From the NCBI GenBank assembly GCA_045655865.1, contig JAZOQB010000010.1, positions 8,530 to 72,529 of the forward strand: a stretch of DNA of 64,000 nucleotides, given 5' to 3'. The stretch comes from RGIG5579 sp045655865. Its GTDB lineage: Bacteria; Bacillota; Clostridia; Oscillospirales; SIG627. The position numbers and the translations under genes are program-made. Of this stretch, positions 41,231-50,716 are shown piece after piece. The notes beneath the pieces are model-generated. The model had not been told where the DNA came from, made no database searches, and was given only the letters and a program-made list of their open reading frames with translations. Every line of letters starts with the position of its first letter. Positions within the stretch are counted from its first letter, which is position 1.

Positions 41231-43486
41231 TTATTTCCAGAACTGAGTCAGTTTTTCTTTCAACTGCGCTTCTCTTTCCAGGATCTCAAAGCGATCCCAG
41301 CTTTCGGGAAAGAGCGTTTGCATATCTTCCCCCAGATACCGGGCGTCGCACAGGATGAGAAATCCCCGGTCCTCTTCCCCTCGGATGACTCTGCCGGCCG
41401 CCTGAAGGACCCGGCTCCACCCGGGGAGAGTGTAGGCAAAGCTCTTGCCGTCCATGTCTCTTCGATAGTAGCCGGCGCACTCTGCTTCTCCCTCGGGGCT
41501 GGGCGGAGGAAATCCGGTTCCCACGATGATCTCTCCCAAAAGAGATTCGCCTTTCAGATCGATTCCCTCGGAAAACACGCCGCCCATGACACAAAAGCCG
41601 ATGAGGGTTCCTTTTCGGTTGGTTTGGAACGCTTCCAAAAATTCCCGGCGTGCTTTTGCGCTCATCACCTTTTCCTGTACCAGGACCTTGTGGTCAAAGA
41701 AGCGTTCTTTGTAGGCCTGAGAGACCAGGCGAAGATATTCAAAAGAGGGGAGAAATACCATGTAATTCCCCGGCTTTACCGATACGGCGGCGCGAATGAT
41801 GCCGCAGATCTTGGGGGCTGTGGCAAATCTTTGAGAAAAGGATACGTCGATCTGGCAGAGACCTACGAAAAGATTCTCTCTGGGAAAGGGGGAGGGGAGG
41901 GTCAGAAAGCGATCTTCCTCCTGTCCGCCAAGCAGATCAAAATAATAGTTTTCGGGAAGGAGGGTGGCGGAGAAAAACAGGACGCTTCGCCACCGCCGGC
42001 ATCCATCCAGAATTTTTTCCCGGGGGTCTACCAGGTAAATTTTGACCCCGCCTTCCAAAGGGAAGAGCGTGGAAAATTCTTCGTTGAAAAGTTTGGAGAG
42101 CCGGGCAAAGTTTTTAAGTTTTTGATAGAGTTCTTTGACTCTCCTCTCTGAGTCCTCCGCAAGATGCCCAAAGCCTTCCTGGAGGGCAAAGCCCACTTTG
42201 GGAAGAAGGCTTGAAACCAGAGCGGACAGCTTTTCCGGACTTTGGACAGAGAAAAATTCTTTGGCGTCCCGGCGGGCTTTGCGCAGCTTGGCAAACTCTC
42301 CCAAAAGGTCGGAAAAATGTTCTCGAAGCATGACGGCCGGAGGAGTGGGATCCCGGAAAATGGGGTCAAAGTCTTCCGGGGAGAGGGACTGAGTAAAGCT
42401 CTCCCGGATCCGGCTGGGGAGGTTGTGGGCTTCATCCACCAAAAGCACGCTCCCCGGTTTGGGGGCGAACACTGCCCGGCCCGGGTCGAAAACGTGATTA
42501 TAGTCTCCGATGATGACCTGACAGTGCTTTTGCAGTTGGAGAGCTAGATCAAAGGGACAGATGTGAAAGTGAAAGGCTGCGGCAGACAGCTCTTTTTCGG
42601 TGATACAGGAAAAGGAAGCCAGAAAACTTAAGGCCTCGGGAAGTTTTTCCCAAAATCCCAGGGCGTATTCGCAATCGCGCTTTTGACATTCCTCCCGCCC
42701 TTCCGGGCAAAGGCTCGTTTTGCTGCTGAGAACCAGGGTTCGAAGCCCCTTTTCTTTCTGCAAAGCCTCGACCGCGGCGGCGGCCTGAAGTTTTAGGGTG
42801 TTTTTGGGAGAGGCGTAAAAGACCTGAGGGACTTTTCCTTTTTCCAGAGCTTTCAGAGCAGGATACAGTACCGCCAAGGTCTTGCCGATGCCGGTGGGAG
42901 CGCAGGCGTAAAGTTTTGTGGAAAAGCGGATGGCGTCCCAGGCGGCCTGAATCAGTTCCCGTTGCCCTTGACGCAGAGAGGAATAGGGAAAGGCAATGAG
43001 CCCTGCCCCCTTTTTCCACAGAGGAGCCAGGGAAAAAATCTTGGAGATGTGGGAGGAAAGCGTTGCGGAGAGGGCCTCTTTTTCCAGGGGGACGGTTTGC
43101 GTTTTTACAGTTCCTTCCGAAAAGATGACAAAGCGAAGGAGTACCCGGGAAAGCTTTTTGGTATTAGAGAGAGCCAGAGCCAAAAGCTGTCCCCGCAAAA
43201 GAAGGCGATCTCGGTAAAGGGAAAAATCGCTTTCCCTCTTCAGTTCCACCGGTTCTTCGATTATGTAATCCTCTCCCACTTTGCAAAGAGCCATGGCTTT
43301 GCCGCGGATGCGGATTTCATCCTTGCCACAAAGCAAAACCAGAGACAGGGAAACGTTTTCAGCCCGCCCTTCTTCAGCAGGATCCGGCGCGGAAAAGTCT
43401 TTGGGCCCACGCACAGGCTCATGGGAGGAGGGGACTAGGTAAGGGATCAATTCGTCCAGTTCAATGAGAAGGCAATCGTCTTTCAT
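41231..43486 (-). CDS. XPD/DinG-type DNA helicase with Fe-S cysteines
   Basis: This 751-residue superfamily 2 helicase has Walker A APTGIGKT, the DEAH box LLVDEAHNLPSR and motif VI AAGRVIRGEEDRG. Between motifs I and II sit cysteines (CPEGREEC, CEYA, then CPFD) matching the 4Fe-4S cluster of the XPD/DinG/Rad3 group. An N-terminal domain of about 180 residues contains RIRGKAMALCKVGEDYIIEEP, reminiscent of a degenerate PD-(D/E)XK-like module. Its likely role is 5'-3' unwinding in repair. It overlaps the preceding gene by 4 nt. Confidence 0.88.
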   Translation of the reverse strand: MKDDCLLIELDELIPYLVPSSHEPVRGPKDFSAPDPAEEGRAENVSLSLVLLCGKDEIRIRGKAMALCKVGEDYIIEEPVELKRESDFSLYRDRLLLRGQLLALALSNTKKLSRVLLRFVIFSEGTVKTQTVPLEKEALSATLSSHISKIFSLAPLWKKGAGLIAFPYSSLRQGQRELIQAAWDAIRFSTKLYACAPTGIGKTLAVLYPALKALEKGKVPQVFYASPKNTLKLQAAAAVEALQKEKGLRTLVLSSKTSLCPEGREECQKRDCEYALGFWEKLPEALSFLASFSCITEKELSAAAFHFHICPFDLALQLQKHCQVIIGDYNHVFDPGRAVFAPKPGSVLLVDEAHNLPSRIRESFTQSLSPEDFDPIFRDPTPPAVMLREHFSDLLGEFAKLRKARRDAKEFFSVQSPEKLSALVSSLLPKVGFALQEGFGHLAEDSERRVKELYQKLKNFARLSKLFNEEFSTLFPLEGGVKIYLVDPREKILDGCRRWRSVLFFSATLLPENYYFDLLGGQEEDRFLTLPSPFPRENLFVGLCQIDVSFSQRFATAPKICGIIRAAVSVKPGNYMVFLPSFEYLRLVSQAYKERFFDHKVLVQEKVMSAKARREFLEAFQTNRKGTLIGFCVMGGVFSEGIDLKGESLLGEIIVGTGFPPPSPEGEAECAGYYRRDMDGKSFAYTLPGWSRVLQAAGRVIRGEEDRGFLILCDARYLGEDMQTLFPESWDRFEILEREAQLKEKLTQFWK

Positions 43487-43935
43487 ACATCCTCTCCGAA
43501 AATTTGTTCCGCCAGAGAAAGGGCAAAGCCCACGGCGAGATTTTTGTAAAGACTGAAGCTTCGATCAAAGGGAAAGGGTTTTTCAAAGGGGTACACACTT
43601 TTTCCCAATAGGTTTAACTCCTGCTGGAGACAGAGCAGAGCCCGGTCTTCCCGGATGCTGGACAGGGTCACGGGGTCTGCCTGATTCATACCCCCGGTCA
43701 GAAGCTGGCCGGCCAACGGCGGTGCGATCACGTGGGCGTAGCTGGGAACCAGGATCAGGGAACCGGAAGCAAAGCCCCGGGGAGAATACCAGGACAGATC
43801 CGATAGGATCAGATCGTACGTTTCGCCCACAACGGCTTTTTCAACGGTCATCTTTTCTTTAAACGGGCATTTTTTCGCCGCGTTTTGCAAAAAGGACTCC
43901 AAAATGGGAAGGTGCTCCATCAACGCAATTTTCAC
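43483..43935 (-). CDS. Conserved hypothetical protein between engB and the helicase
   Basis: This 150-residue protein is not assigned to a family. It has GETYDLILSDLSWYSPRGFASGSLILVPSY in the middle and no metal or nucleotide motif. I prefer the GTG start at 43935, because GGAGG lies 7 nt upstream; ATG at 43941 is too close to that site and the frame to 44013 has no ribosome-binding site. Its stop overlaps the helicase start by 4 nt. Confidence 0.65.
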   Translation of the reverse strand: MKIALMEHLPILESFLQNAAKKCPFKEKMTVEKAVVGETYDLILSDLSWYSPRGFASGSLILVPSYAHVIAPPLAGQLLTGGMNQADPVTLSSIREDRALLCLQQELNLLGKSVYPFEKPFPFDRSFSLYKNLAVGFALSLAEQIFGEDV

Positions 43936-44009
43936 GCTCATCCCTCCGCTTTTTTTCGTTAGTATGGGTAAAAAAAGGGAAAAGCATACAACAAATGCGT
44001 TTTTGCAGA

Positions 44010-44603
44010 TCAAAGGCCTTTTTCAAAAACCTCTACGGTTTTTTCGATCAGGCTCCATACTCGATCCACTCCGTCTCCGTTGAGAGAGGAGATGGGAAAG
44101 ACCGGCGTGGGAAACAGGAATTCTTCCAATTCTGCCAGATTCTTCTTTTGATTGGTTTTGTTCAATTTGTCCATTTTTGTGGCCACTACCACAAAGGGGA
44201 TGCCTACTTCCTGTAAAAAGGCGATCATGGTCTCATCGTCGCGGCTGGGACCGGTTTTTAAATCAATGAGCTGGAGAACCAGGGCCAGATCTTCGTGACT
44301 TTGAAAATAGGCGTCTGTCAGAGCGGACCAGACCCGTTTTTCTTTTTCACTTCGCCGGGCAAAGCCGTAGCCGGGCAGGTCTACCAAATAGCAACGGGAA
44401 TCCAGATCGTAAAAATTGACGGTGACGGTCTTTCCCGGAGAGGAGGACACTCTTGCCAGGCTCTTGCGCCCCAAAAGGCGGTTGAGCGCCGAGCTTTTTC
44501 CCACGTTGCTTCGGCCGGAGAAGGCGATCTGACACTTTCCGTCCCGGATGAGCTGGTCGCGCCGTCCGGCGGAGATTTTTAAAGATACGTTGTTTCGATT
44601 CAT
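44010..44603 (-). CDS. engB: Ribosome biogenesis GTPase EngB (YsxC)
   Basis: EngB acts in late 50S assembly. The 197-residue GTPase has G1 GRSNVGKS at 30-37, G3 DLPGYG, G4 TKMD and the SSLNGDGV G5 region. The start follows the lon stop directly, the conserved lon-engB arrangement seen in B. subtilis. Confidence 0.95.
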   Translation of the reverse strand: MNRNNVSLKISAGRRDQLIRDGKCQIAFSGRSNVGKSSALNRLLGRKSLARVSSSPGKTVTVNFYDLDSRCYLVDLPGYGFARRSEKEKRVWSALTDAYFQSHEDLALVLQLIDLKTGPSRDDETMIAFLQEVGIPFVVVATKMDKLNKTNQKKNLAELEEFLFPTPVFPISSLNGDGVDRVWSLIEKTVEVFEKGL

Positions 44604-46949
44604 TTAATCTACAAGGGCCGCCTTCAAAACGTCGTCGATCTTGCGGCAGGGGATGAAGGTGATCTTCTCTAACGCTTTGGGGTCCACTTCCTCCAGATCT
44701 TTTTCGTTGTCTGCAGGGATCAGAACGGTCTTCATGCCGGCGCGGAGTGCCGCACCGACCTTTTCCCTCAGGCCTCCGATGGCGAGAACCTGACCTTGCA
44801 AGGTGATCTCGCCCGTCATGGCAACGTCCCCCCGTACTTTTCTGCCGGAGAGAAGAGAGACCAGACAGGTCACAAGAGTAACCCCTGCGCTGGGGCCGTC
44901 CTTGGGAATGGCACCTTCCGGAAGGTGGATGTGCAGATCCCGGTTCTGATAAAAATCCGGTGTGGTGATCTTCCATTCCTCGGTGCGGGAACGGATCAGA
45001 GAGATGGCTGCCCGGGCGGATTCTTTCATGACATCTCCCAGAGAGCCTGTCAATTCCACCTTGCCCGTGCCGGGAAGGCTCAAGGCTTCCACTTTCAGCA
45101 TTTCTCCGCCGCTCATGGTCCAGGCAAGACCGTTGACCACACCCAATTTGGGAGAGAGCTCTGCCTTTTCCGGAAGGATCTTTTCTTTGCCCAAAAAGTC
45201 GGTCAGATTCTTTTCCGTGACGCTGACCGCTTCGGCCCCGTCGATCACAAGTTTTGCTGCTTTGCGGCAGATCCGGGCCAGCTGGCGTTCCATTTTTCTA
45301 ACGCCCTGTTCCCGGGTATAGGAACGGATGATCTTTCTCAGTGCGCCGTCGGTGATTCGAAGATTTGCTTTTTTCAGGCCGTGTTCCTTCTCCTGCTTGG
45401 GGAGAAGGTGATTTTTTGCGATGGCCACTTTCTCGCTTTCGGTGTAGCCGCAAATCTCGATCACCTCCATTCGGTCCAGAAGGGCCGGAGGAATGTCGGA
45501 GACATCGTTGGCAGTGGCCAGGAACATGCAGGCGGACAGGTCCACAGGCAATTCCACAAAGTGATCCCGGAAGGAGTGGTTCTGTTCGGAATCCAGAACC
45601 TCCAGAAGGGCGGAGGCTGGGTCGCCGTGGGCGTCCCGGGTGAGTTTGTCGATTTCATCCAAGGTGATCAGGGGGTTCATGGAACCGGCCTGAGAGAGGG
45701 CGGCGATGATTCGTCCGGGCATGGCGCCGATGTAAGTTTTCCGGTGACCTCTTATGTCCGCTTCGTCCCGAACGCCACCCAGGGAGACCCGGACGTATTT
45801 TCTTCCCAGGGCTTGAGCGATGGAAGAGGCGATGCTGGTCTTGCCCACGCCGGGTGCGCCCACCAGACAAAGGATCTGCCCCTGAACCTTCCCTCGCAGA
45901 AGACCTGCGGCTAAAAACTCCAGGATCCTCTCCTTTACTTTTTCCAGGCCGCTGTGATCCCGGTCAAGGATCTTTCGGGCAAGGGAGAGGGAAACGGTGT
46001 CTTCGGTGTAGCTTTGCCACGGGATCTCAAGGCAAGTTTCCACATAATTGCGCAGAAGGGCGGATTCCGAGGAGCCAAAAGGCATGTTGTGCAGTTTTTT
46101 TGCCTGTGCCGTCAGTTTTTCCCGCACGTCATCGGGAAGTCCGGCAGCCTGGATCCGTTGCAAAAGATCTGCCTCGTCTGAGTCGTAGCCCCCTTCCATG
46201 CCACCGGCAGAGGCGCCCAATTCACTTTGGATGACTCTCATCTGCTCTCTTAGATACGCCTCGCGCTGTTGCTCTTCCATGTGGCTCTGGACCTTGCGGG
46301 CCAGCTGATTTTCCAGTTTGGTGACCTCGATCTCCCTCTCCAGGATCTCCTTGAGGCGAAGAACTCGCCGGGTGGGATCGAAAAGACTTAAGATCTCCTG
46401 CTTGTCCTCCGGACGTCGGAGAATGTTGGCGGCAACAAAATCCGAGAGAAAACCGGGGTCCTTTATGCTCTGAAGGGCCGCAGTTACATCTCCCGAAAGC
46501 TTGGGCATAAACACCGAGAGGTCTTCCACGCTGTGGAGAACGCTTCTTCGGTAGGCGTCGGCGGTGATGTCATCCAGCACCGAGATCTCCTTTTGAAAGA
46601 CCTCGGCGGTAAGGGCACCGGATTCCAGACGGAAGACGTTTTGGGTCTCTCCGCGGGCGACACCCTCGGTGATGATCCGATAGCTCTTATCCGGAAGTTT
46701 GATGGATTGCTTGATTCGGGAGATCACCCCTACCGGGTGCAGATCTCCCGGCTCCGGCGTTTCCACGCCGCTGTCCTTTTGGGTCACAAGATAAACCATG
46801 CCATCGGCTTTGAGAGCCATTTCGGTGGCTTTTACGGTTTGGGGACGGGCCACCTCAAAGCTTGTGTCGATTCCGGGGAAGACCACAAGACCTCTCAGGG
46901 CAATGACAGGAAGTGCGATGCGATGAAGTTTTTCGGTATAATACGGCAT
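44604..46949 (-). CDS. lon: ATP-dependent protease Lon
   Basis: The 781-residue LonA protein has an N-terminal LON substrate domain (ALRGLVVFPG), a coiled middle part, an AAA+ module (Walker A GAPGVGKTS, Walker B TLDEIDKL) and a Ser-Lys protease domain (KDGPSAGVT with catalytic Ser; the catalytic Lys follows in GRKVRGDVAMTGE, GGLREK). I take ATG 46949 (MPYYTEKLHR); the frame to 47045 includes the promoter region. A TATAAT -10 lies at 47018-47013 with a poor -35. No CtsR or CIRCE box is seen, so control differs from clpC and groESL. Confidence 0.95.
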   Translation of the reverse strand: MPYYTEKLHRIALPVIALRGLVVFPGIDTSFEVARPQTVKATEMALKADGMVYLVTQKDSGVETPEPGDLHPVGVISRIKQSIKLPDKSYRIITEGVARGETQNVFRLESGALTAEVFQKEISVLDDITADAYRRSVLHSVEDLSVFMPKLSGDVTAALQSIKDPGFLSDFVAANILRRPEDKQEILSLFDPTRRVLRLKEILEREIEVTKLENQLARKVQSHMEEQQREAYLREQMRVIQSELGASAGGMEGGYDSDEADLLQRIQAAGLPDDVREKLTAQAKKLHNMPFGSSESALLRNYVETCLEIPWQSYTEDTVSLSLARKILDRDHSGLEKVKERILEFLAAGLLRGKVQGQILCLVGAPGVGKTSIASSIAQALGRKYVRVSLGGVRDEADIRGHRKTYIGAMPGRIIAALSQAGSMNPLITLDEIDKLTRDAHGDPASALLEVLDSEQNHSFRDHFVELPVDLSACMFLATANDVSDIPPALLDRMEVIEICGYTESEKVAIAKNHLLPKQEKEHGLKKANLRITDGALRKIIRSYTREQGVRKMERQLARICRKAAKLVIDGAEAVSVTEKNLTDFLGKEKILPEKAELSPKLGVVNGLAWTMSGGEMLKVEALSLPGTGKVELTGSLGDVMKESARAAISLIRSRTEEWKITTPDFYQNRDLHIHLPEGAIPKDGPSAGVTLVTCLVSLLSGRKVRGDVAMTGEITLQGQVLAIGGLREKVGAALRAGMKTVLIPADNEKDLEEVDPKALEKITFIPCRKIDDVLKAALVD

Positions 46950-47158
46950 TTGTTTTGGACGTTCCTTTCCGGGTTGGATTACGGTTTGAGTATAAAAATC
47001 CAGTATGAAGTCATTATACCATGCTCTTGAAAAAAAGAAAATCATTTTTATAAAATTTCAAAAAAATTTCCAAAATTCCTCACTTCATGATAAAATGACG
47101 TAAAATGGAAAAGAAGAACGGCGCTTGATTTTGCACGGTTTGAGAGGGAGGGCTGATT

Positions 47159-48244
47159 GTGGAAGAGATCAAAGAGGTGCGGTCAAAGGATGTGGGGAGA
47201 CCGAAAACGGAAAGAATGGAAGAGCGTTTGGAGACGCTGCCCTTTCCCGTCGTGGCCCTTTCCGAAGAAGGGCGCCCGGTGTTTCGGAATCGTCTGGCCA
47301 AAAAGCTTCTTCCGCCGCCTTCCCGTCTGGGGCGTTTTCTGGAGTGGGCGTGGGAGGGAGCAAAAGAAAAGGTGATCCTGACTGCAACTTTGGAGGGCGT
47401 GTCTTATTTTGTGGGGTTGACTCGGTGGTCAGAGTACACCGTTCTCTCCTTTTTGGAGACGCTCCTTCCCTTGCATCCGGTATTTTCCCGCGCTCTTTTG
47501 GAGCGGGCTCGGGAATTGTTTCCCGAATTTGACAGGGCGGCAGCCCGCCTTTTGGAGAAAAGGACGGGTGGAAAGGAAGAGAAGGAGCACCTGGATCGGA
47601 TCTCCGCCCGGATTCGGCGGCTGAGGGAGGAAGAAGGATCCTATCTTCGCCTGATGCGACTTTCCGAGCGAAGCTGGGACGAGCCTACCTCTTGCAGCCT
47701 TGACGGATTTTTGCGCGTTTTGACCGGGGCGATGCAAAAGGCTCGAGTTACGCTCTTTGTGTCCTGCCCTTCTTCGGCCGGCGTTTGGGTCTCGCCTGCT
47801 GTTTTGGGATTTGTTATGGTGAATCTGTTGCATTTTATCGTCCTGTTTGAAGGAGAGGACAGGATTGATGTTTCGGTGGAAGCGGGAGAAAAGGAGAGTG
47901 TGATCGAATTGTGTTTTCCCGACCGGGAAGGACTCTTTTCTCTGTACGGAACGCTCACCCGCACAGGGGGAGAGACAGTCTTTCCTCAGGCCTTGGCTTT
48001 TGCACCTCTTTTCTGTGCTATGACCGTGTGCCGTGAGTGCGGCCTTTCCCTTTATCTTTTCAGACGGGAGGAAAAAGGGATCCTTCGGTTGACCCTCCCG
48101 GGTTCCTTCCGGATGCCCGAGGCGTTTTTGGGTGCAAGAGATGCCCGGGACGATGCGGCAATGGCGCAGTGGGTTCGGGAGATCTTTCTGGATTTTGTTG
48201 ACACCGACCCTGACATCAAGGGCATTTCTCCGGAAAAAAAGTGA
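47159..48244 (+). CDS. Degenerate sensor-kinase-like protein
   Basis: The 361-residue protein starts with a PAS-like segment (LPFPVVALSEEGRPVFRNRLAK, about 27-48), continues with a helical Arg/Glu-rich region (about 105-175) and ends in a region laid out like a GHKL ATPase (VMVNLLHFIVLF at the N-box position, VSVEAGEKESVIELCF). The phospho-accepting His, the N-box Asn series and the glycine boxes needed for ATP are not visible, so kinase activity is unlikely. The GTG start at 47159 follows GAGGGAGG. It has no response-regulator neighbour; pfkA follows after 116 nt with its own promoter. Family assignment is tentative. Confidence 0.55.
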   Translation: MEEIKEVRSKDVGRPKTERMEERLETLPFPVVALSEEGRPVFRNRLAKKLLPPPSRLGRFLEWAWEGAKEKVILTATLEGVSYFVGLTRWSEYTVLSFLETLLPLHPVFSRALLERARELFPEFDRAAARLLEKRTGGKEEKEHLDRISARIRRLREEEGSYLRLMRLSERSWDEPTSCSLDGFLRVLTGAMQKARVTLFVSCPSSAGVWVSPAVLGFVMVNLLHFIVLFEGEDRIDVSVEAGEKESVIELCFPDREGLFSLYGTLTRTGGETVFPQALAFAPLFCAMTVCRECGLSLYLFRREEKGILRLTLPGSFRMPEAFLGARDARDDAAMAQWVREIFLDFVDTDPDIKGISPEKK

Positions 48245-48273
48245 ACTTTTGCTCGTATTTTCCCCAATTACCC

Positions 48274-48301
48274 TTGCATATTTTGGGGAAACTGATATAC
48301 T
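48274..48301 (+). promoter_or_regulatory. pfkA promoter
   Basis: TTGCAT at 48274-48279, a 16-bp spacer and TATACT at 48296-48301, 59 nt before the pfkA start. Confidence 0.65.
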
Positions 48302-48360
48302 GGAGACAGAGAATATCGGCAAGTTAAAAATAGCGAAACAAAACGATTAGGAGACTTTTT

Positions 48361-49341
48361 ATGGATAGCAAAAAGATCAAACGCATCGGCGTTTTGACCT
48401 CCGGCGGCGACGCCCCCGGAATGAACGCGGCCCTGCGGGCAGTGGTCCGGTCCGGACTGTATTACGGATTTCAGGTTTTTGGTATCCAAAGGGGCTATGA
48501 GGGCCTTTTGGACGGCTCGATCACGGAGATGAACAACCACTCCGTTTCCAACATCATCAGTCGCGGCGGTACGGTTCTGCTCACCGCTCGCAGTAAGGAA
48601 TTTTCTACGCCCGAAGGGGTGCAGAGGGGAAAGGCCATGGCGGATATCTTTCGCCTGGATGCTTTGGTGGTCATTGGCGGCGACGGCTCGTTCCGGGGTG
48701 CTCGGGACCTGGCTCGTTTGGGCCTTCCGGTGATTGGGATCCCGGCTACCATTGATAACGACATTGCCTGCAGCGATTACACCATCGGTTACGACACCGC
48801 GATGAACACGGTCAAGGAGGCCATCGACCGGATCAAGGATACCGCCTACTCTCACGAGCGTTGCAGCGTTGTGGAGGTCATGGGGCGCAATGCCGGATAT
48901 ATTGCCATCAACTGCGGTATTGCGGGAGGCGCAGAGGCTTGTATTATTCCCGAGAAAAGTTTCGATGTGAACGAGGATATCATCAAGCCCATTCTTTCCT
49001 GTCGCAACGCGGGCAAGCATCACTACATCGTGATTAACGCCGAGGGCGTAGGTGGGACGATGCAGATCGCCGAGGAGATCAGGAGCAAAACCGGGATCTC
49101 TACCACCACCACCATTTTGGGTCACCAGCAACGGGGCGGAAGCCCCACGGTCCGGGATCGGGTGGCCGCATCTCTCATGGGTGCCAGGGCTACTCAGCTT
49201 CTCTCCCAGGGTGTTTTCGGCCGGATCGTTGCCATGAAGGGAGATTCGGTGGTGGATTATCCCATTGAAGAGGCCCTTTCCATGAAAAAAGAATTGGATG
49301 AGAGCCTGATCGGCACCAGCAAGATCCTCTCTCTGTACTGA
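48361..49341 (+). CDS. pfkA: 6-phosphofructokinase, ATP-dependent
   Basis: The 326-residue PfkA commits fructose-6-phosphate to glycolysis. It has VLTSGGDAPGMNAALRAVVR, VIGGDGSFRGA (Gly after GGD, as in ATP-using rather than pyrophosphate-using enzymes), GIPATIDNDI and the catalytic-loop TIGYDTAMNT. Length and motifs match allosteric bacterial PfkA. It has its own promoter and a hairpin terminator. Confidence 0.96.
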   Translation: MDSKKIKRIGVLTSGGDAPGMNAALRAVVRSGLYYGFQVFGIQRGYEGLLDGSITEMNNHSVSNIISRGGTVLLTARSKEFSTPEGVQRGKAMADIFRLDALVVIGGDGSFRGARDLARLGLPVIGIPATIDNDIACSDYTIGYDTAMNTVKEAIDRIKDTAYSHERCSVVEVMGRNAGYIAINCGIAGGAEACIIPEKSFDVNEDIIKPILSCRNAGKHHYIVINAEGVGGTMQIAEEIRSKTGISTTTTILGHQQRGGSPTVRDRVAASLMGARATQLLSQGVFGRIVAMKGDSVVDYPIEEALSMKKELDESLIGTSKILSLY

Positions 49342-49366
49342 TCTTTCCTGTATTTGAAAGAAAAAA

Positions 49367-49412
49367 GTTTCCCCGGCATCGGGCCTGTTCCCGTTGCCGG
49401 GGAATTCTTGCA
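49367..49412 (+). terminator. Probable terminator after pfkA
   Basis: A strong stem TTCCCCGGCA/TGCCGGGGAA (49369-49378 with 49395-49404), but followed by only a weak T tract, so termination may be partial. Confidence 0.65.
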
Positions 49413-49445
49413 TTTTCCCGCTTTTTTCAAACGCAGAAAAAGGAC

Positions 49446-49526
49446 TTGACTCTTTTTCATTTGTTGGCTATAATAGAAGGGACGCCATCTCGTTTCTTTT
49501 TTCGCCTTGCCGGCAAAGATGGCGAA
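49446..49526 (+). promoter_or_regulatory. Promoter and structured leader of the sugar-kinase gene
   Basis: The promoter is TTGACT at 49446-49451, a 17-bp spacer and TATAAT at 49469-49474. In the leader, CGCCATCT (49483-49490) can pair with AGATGGCG (49517-49524), or TTCGCC (49501-49506) can pair with GGCGAA (49521-49526). The two pairings use the same 3' bases and exclude each other. No known riboswitch class is recognised. Confidence 0.6.
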
Positions 49527-49558
49527 TTCTTATTGAATTGATAAAAGAAAGTTGAACT

Positions 49559-50671
49559 ATGGACTACGATAAGCAGAAAATTTCTGAGGTTTTGGACCGG
49601 TTTGGAATTTGTCACGACTCTTTTCAAGTAGAAACATTGCGCAGCGGCCATATCAATTCCACGCATAAGATTGACACGGTCTATCAGGGCAAAAAGGGTT
49701 CCTATATTCTTCAAAGGGTGAACACCTACGTGTTTTCCAATCCCATAGGGATCATGAACAACATTGATAAGGTTACCGGACATATCCGGAACAAGCTGAT
49801 CCAGGAAGGGGTGGACCCCAACGGAAGAGTCTTGAACTTTATCAAGAGAGAAGACGGCACCAATTATTACATGGAAGAAGACGGTAGCTTTTGGCGGATC
49901 TACGTTTACGTTTCCGACACCGTTACCTATAACAAGGCGGAAGATCTCGCAGTTTTGAGAAATGCCGGACGTTCCTTCGGTCTCTTCCAAAAGCAGCTCA
50001 GCGATTTCCCCATGGATCAGCTGATCGATACCTTGCCCAACTTCCACAACACCCCCGTAAGAATGGAAAATTTCTTCCGGGCGTGCGAGCGGGACGTGAT
50101 GGGCAGAAGAAAAGAAGTGGAAAAAGAGCTTGCGCTTTTCCGGGAGAACGAGGAACTTTGGTCGTCTCTGGAAAAGGACCGTCAGGCGGGACGTTTGCCT
50201 TTGCGCGTGACCCACAACGACACCAAGTACAACAACATTTTGATCCATAAAGAAACCGGCGAGGCGGTGTGTGTCATCGATCTGGACACGGTCACTCCCG
50301 GCCTTTGCGCCTACGACTTCGGAGATGCCATCCGCTTCTCTGCCAATAAGACGCTGGAGGACGATCCGGATTTGAGCAAGGTGGGACTGGATCTGGGCCT
50401 TTACGAGGCGTTTGCTTCCGGCTTTATTCCCGTGGTGCGCGATTTCTGCGGAGAAAGAGAGCTGGAGAGCCTGGCTTTGGGCGCGGTTACCATGACCTTT
50501 GAGGTTGGCGTGCGCTTCCTGGAGGATTACGTCAACGGAGATAAGTACTTTAAGATCGGCCATCCTCTGCACAATCTGGAACGGGGAAGAAACCAGCTGG
50601 CCCTGGCCCTGGATATGAAAAAACACCTGTCCGAGATGCAGGAGATCAACCGGGCGCTGGCTTCGAAATAA
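49559..50671 (+). CDS. N-acetylhexosamine 1-kinase-like phosphotransferase
   Basis: This 370-residue aminoglycoside-phosphotransferase-fold protein has RVTHNDTKYNNILI (catalytic Asp/Asn loop) and VIDLDTVTPGLCAYDFGDAIR, the pattern of NahK from bifidobacteria, which phosphorylates GlcNAc or GalNAc at C1 in the lacto-N-biose/galacto-N-biose pathway. No phosphorylase or uridylyltransferase gene is adjacent, so use in amino-sugar salvage is inferred. A homoserine-kinase-like role is less likely given these motifs. Confidence 0.8.
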   Translation: MDYDKQKISEVLDRFGICHDSFQVETLRSGHINSTHKIDTVYQGKKGSYILQRVNTYVFSNPIGIMNNIDKVTGHIRNKLIQEGVDPNGRVLNFIKREDGTNYYMEEDGSFWRIYVYVSDTVTYNKAEDLAVLRNAGRSFGLFQKQLSDFPMDQLIDTLPNFHNTPVRMENFFRACERDVMGRRKEVEKELALFRENEELWSSLEKDRQAGRLPLRVTHNDTKYNNILIHKETGEAVCVIDLDTVTPGLCAYDFGDAIRFSANKTLEDDPDLSKVGLDLGLYEAFASGFIPVVRDFCGERELESLALGAVTMTFEVGVRFLEDYVNGDKYFKIGHPLHNLERGRNQLALALDMKKHLSEMQEINRALASK

Positions 50672-50716
50672 CATCCCTTTCAGGGAAAGTCAAATCAAGG
50701 AAAGGAAACCAAAAAC

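Noticed and set aside
39861..41246. 461-residue plus-strand ORF opposite the class B sortase
   Set aside because: Antisense translation; the sortase frame has intact catalytic motifs.
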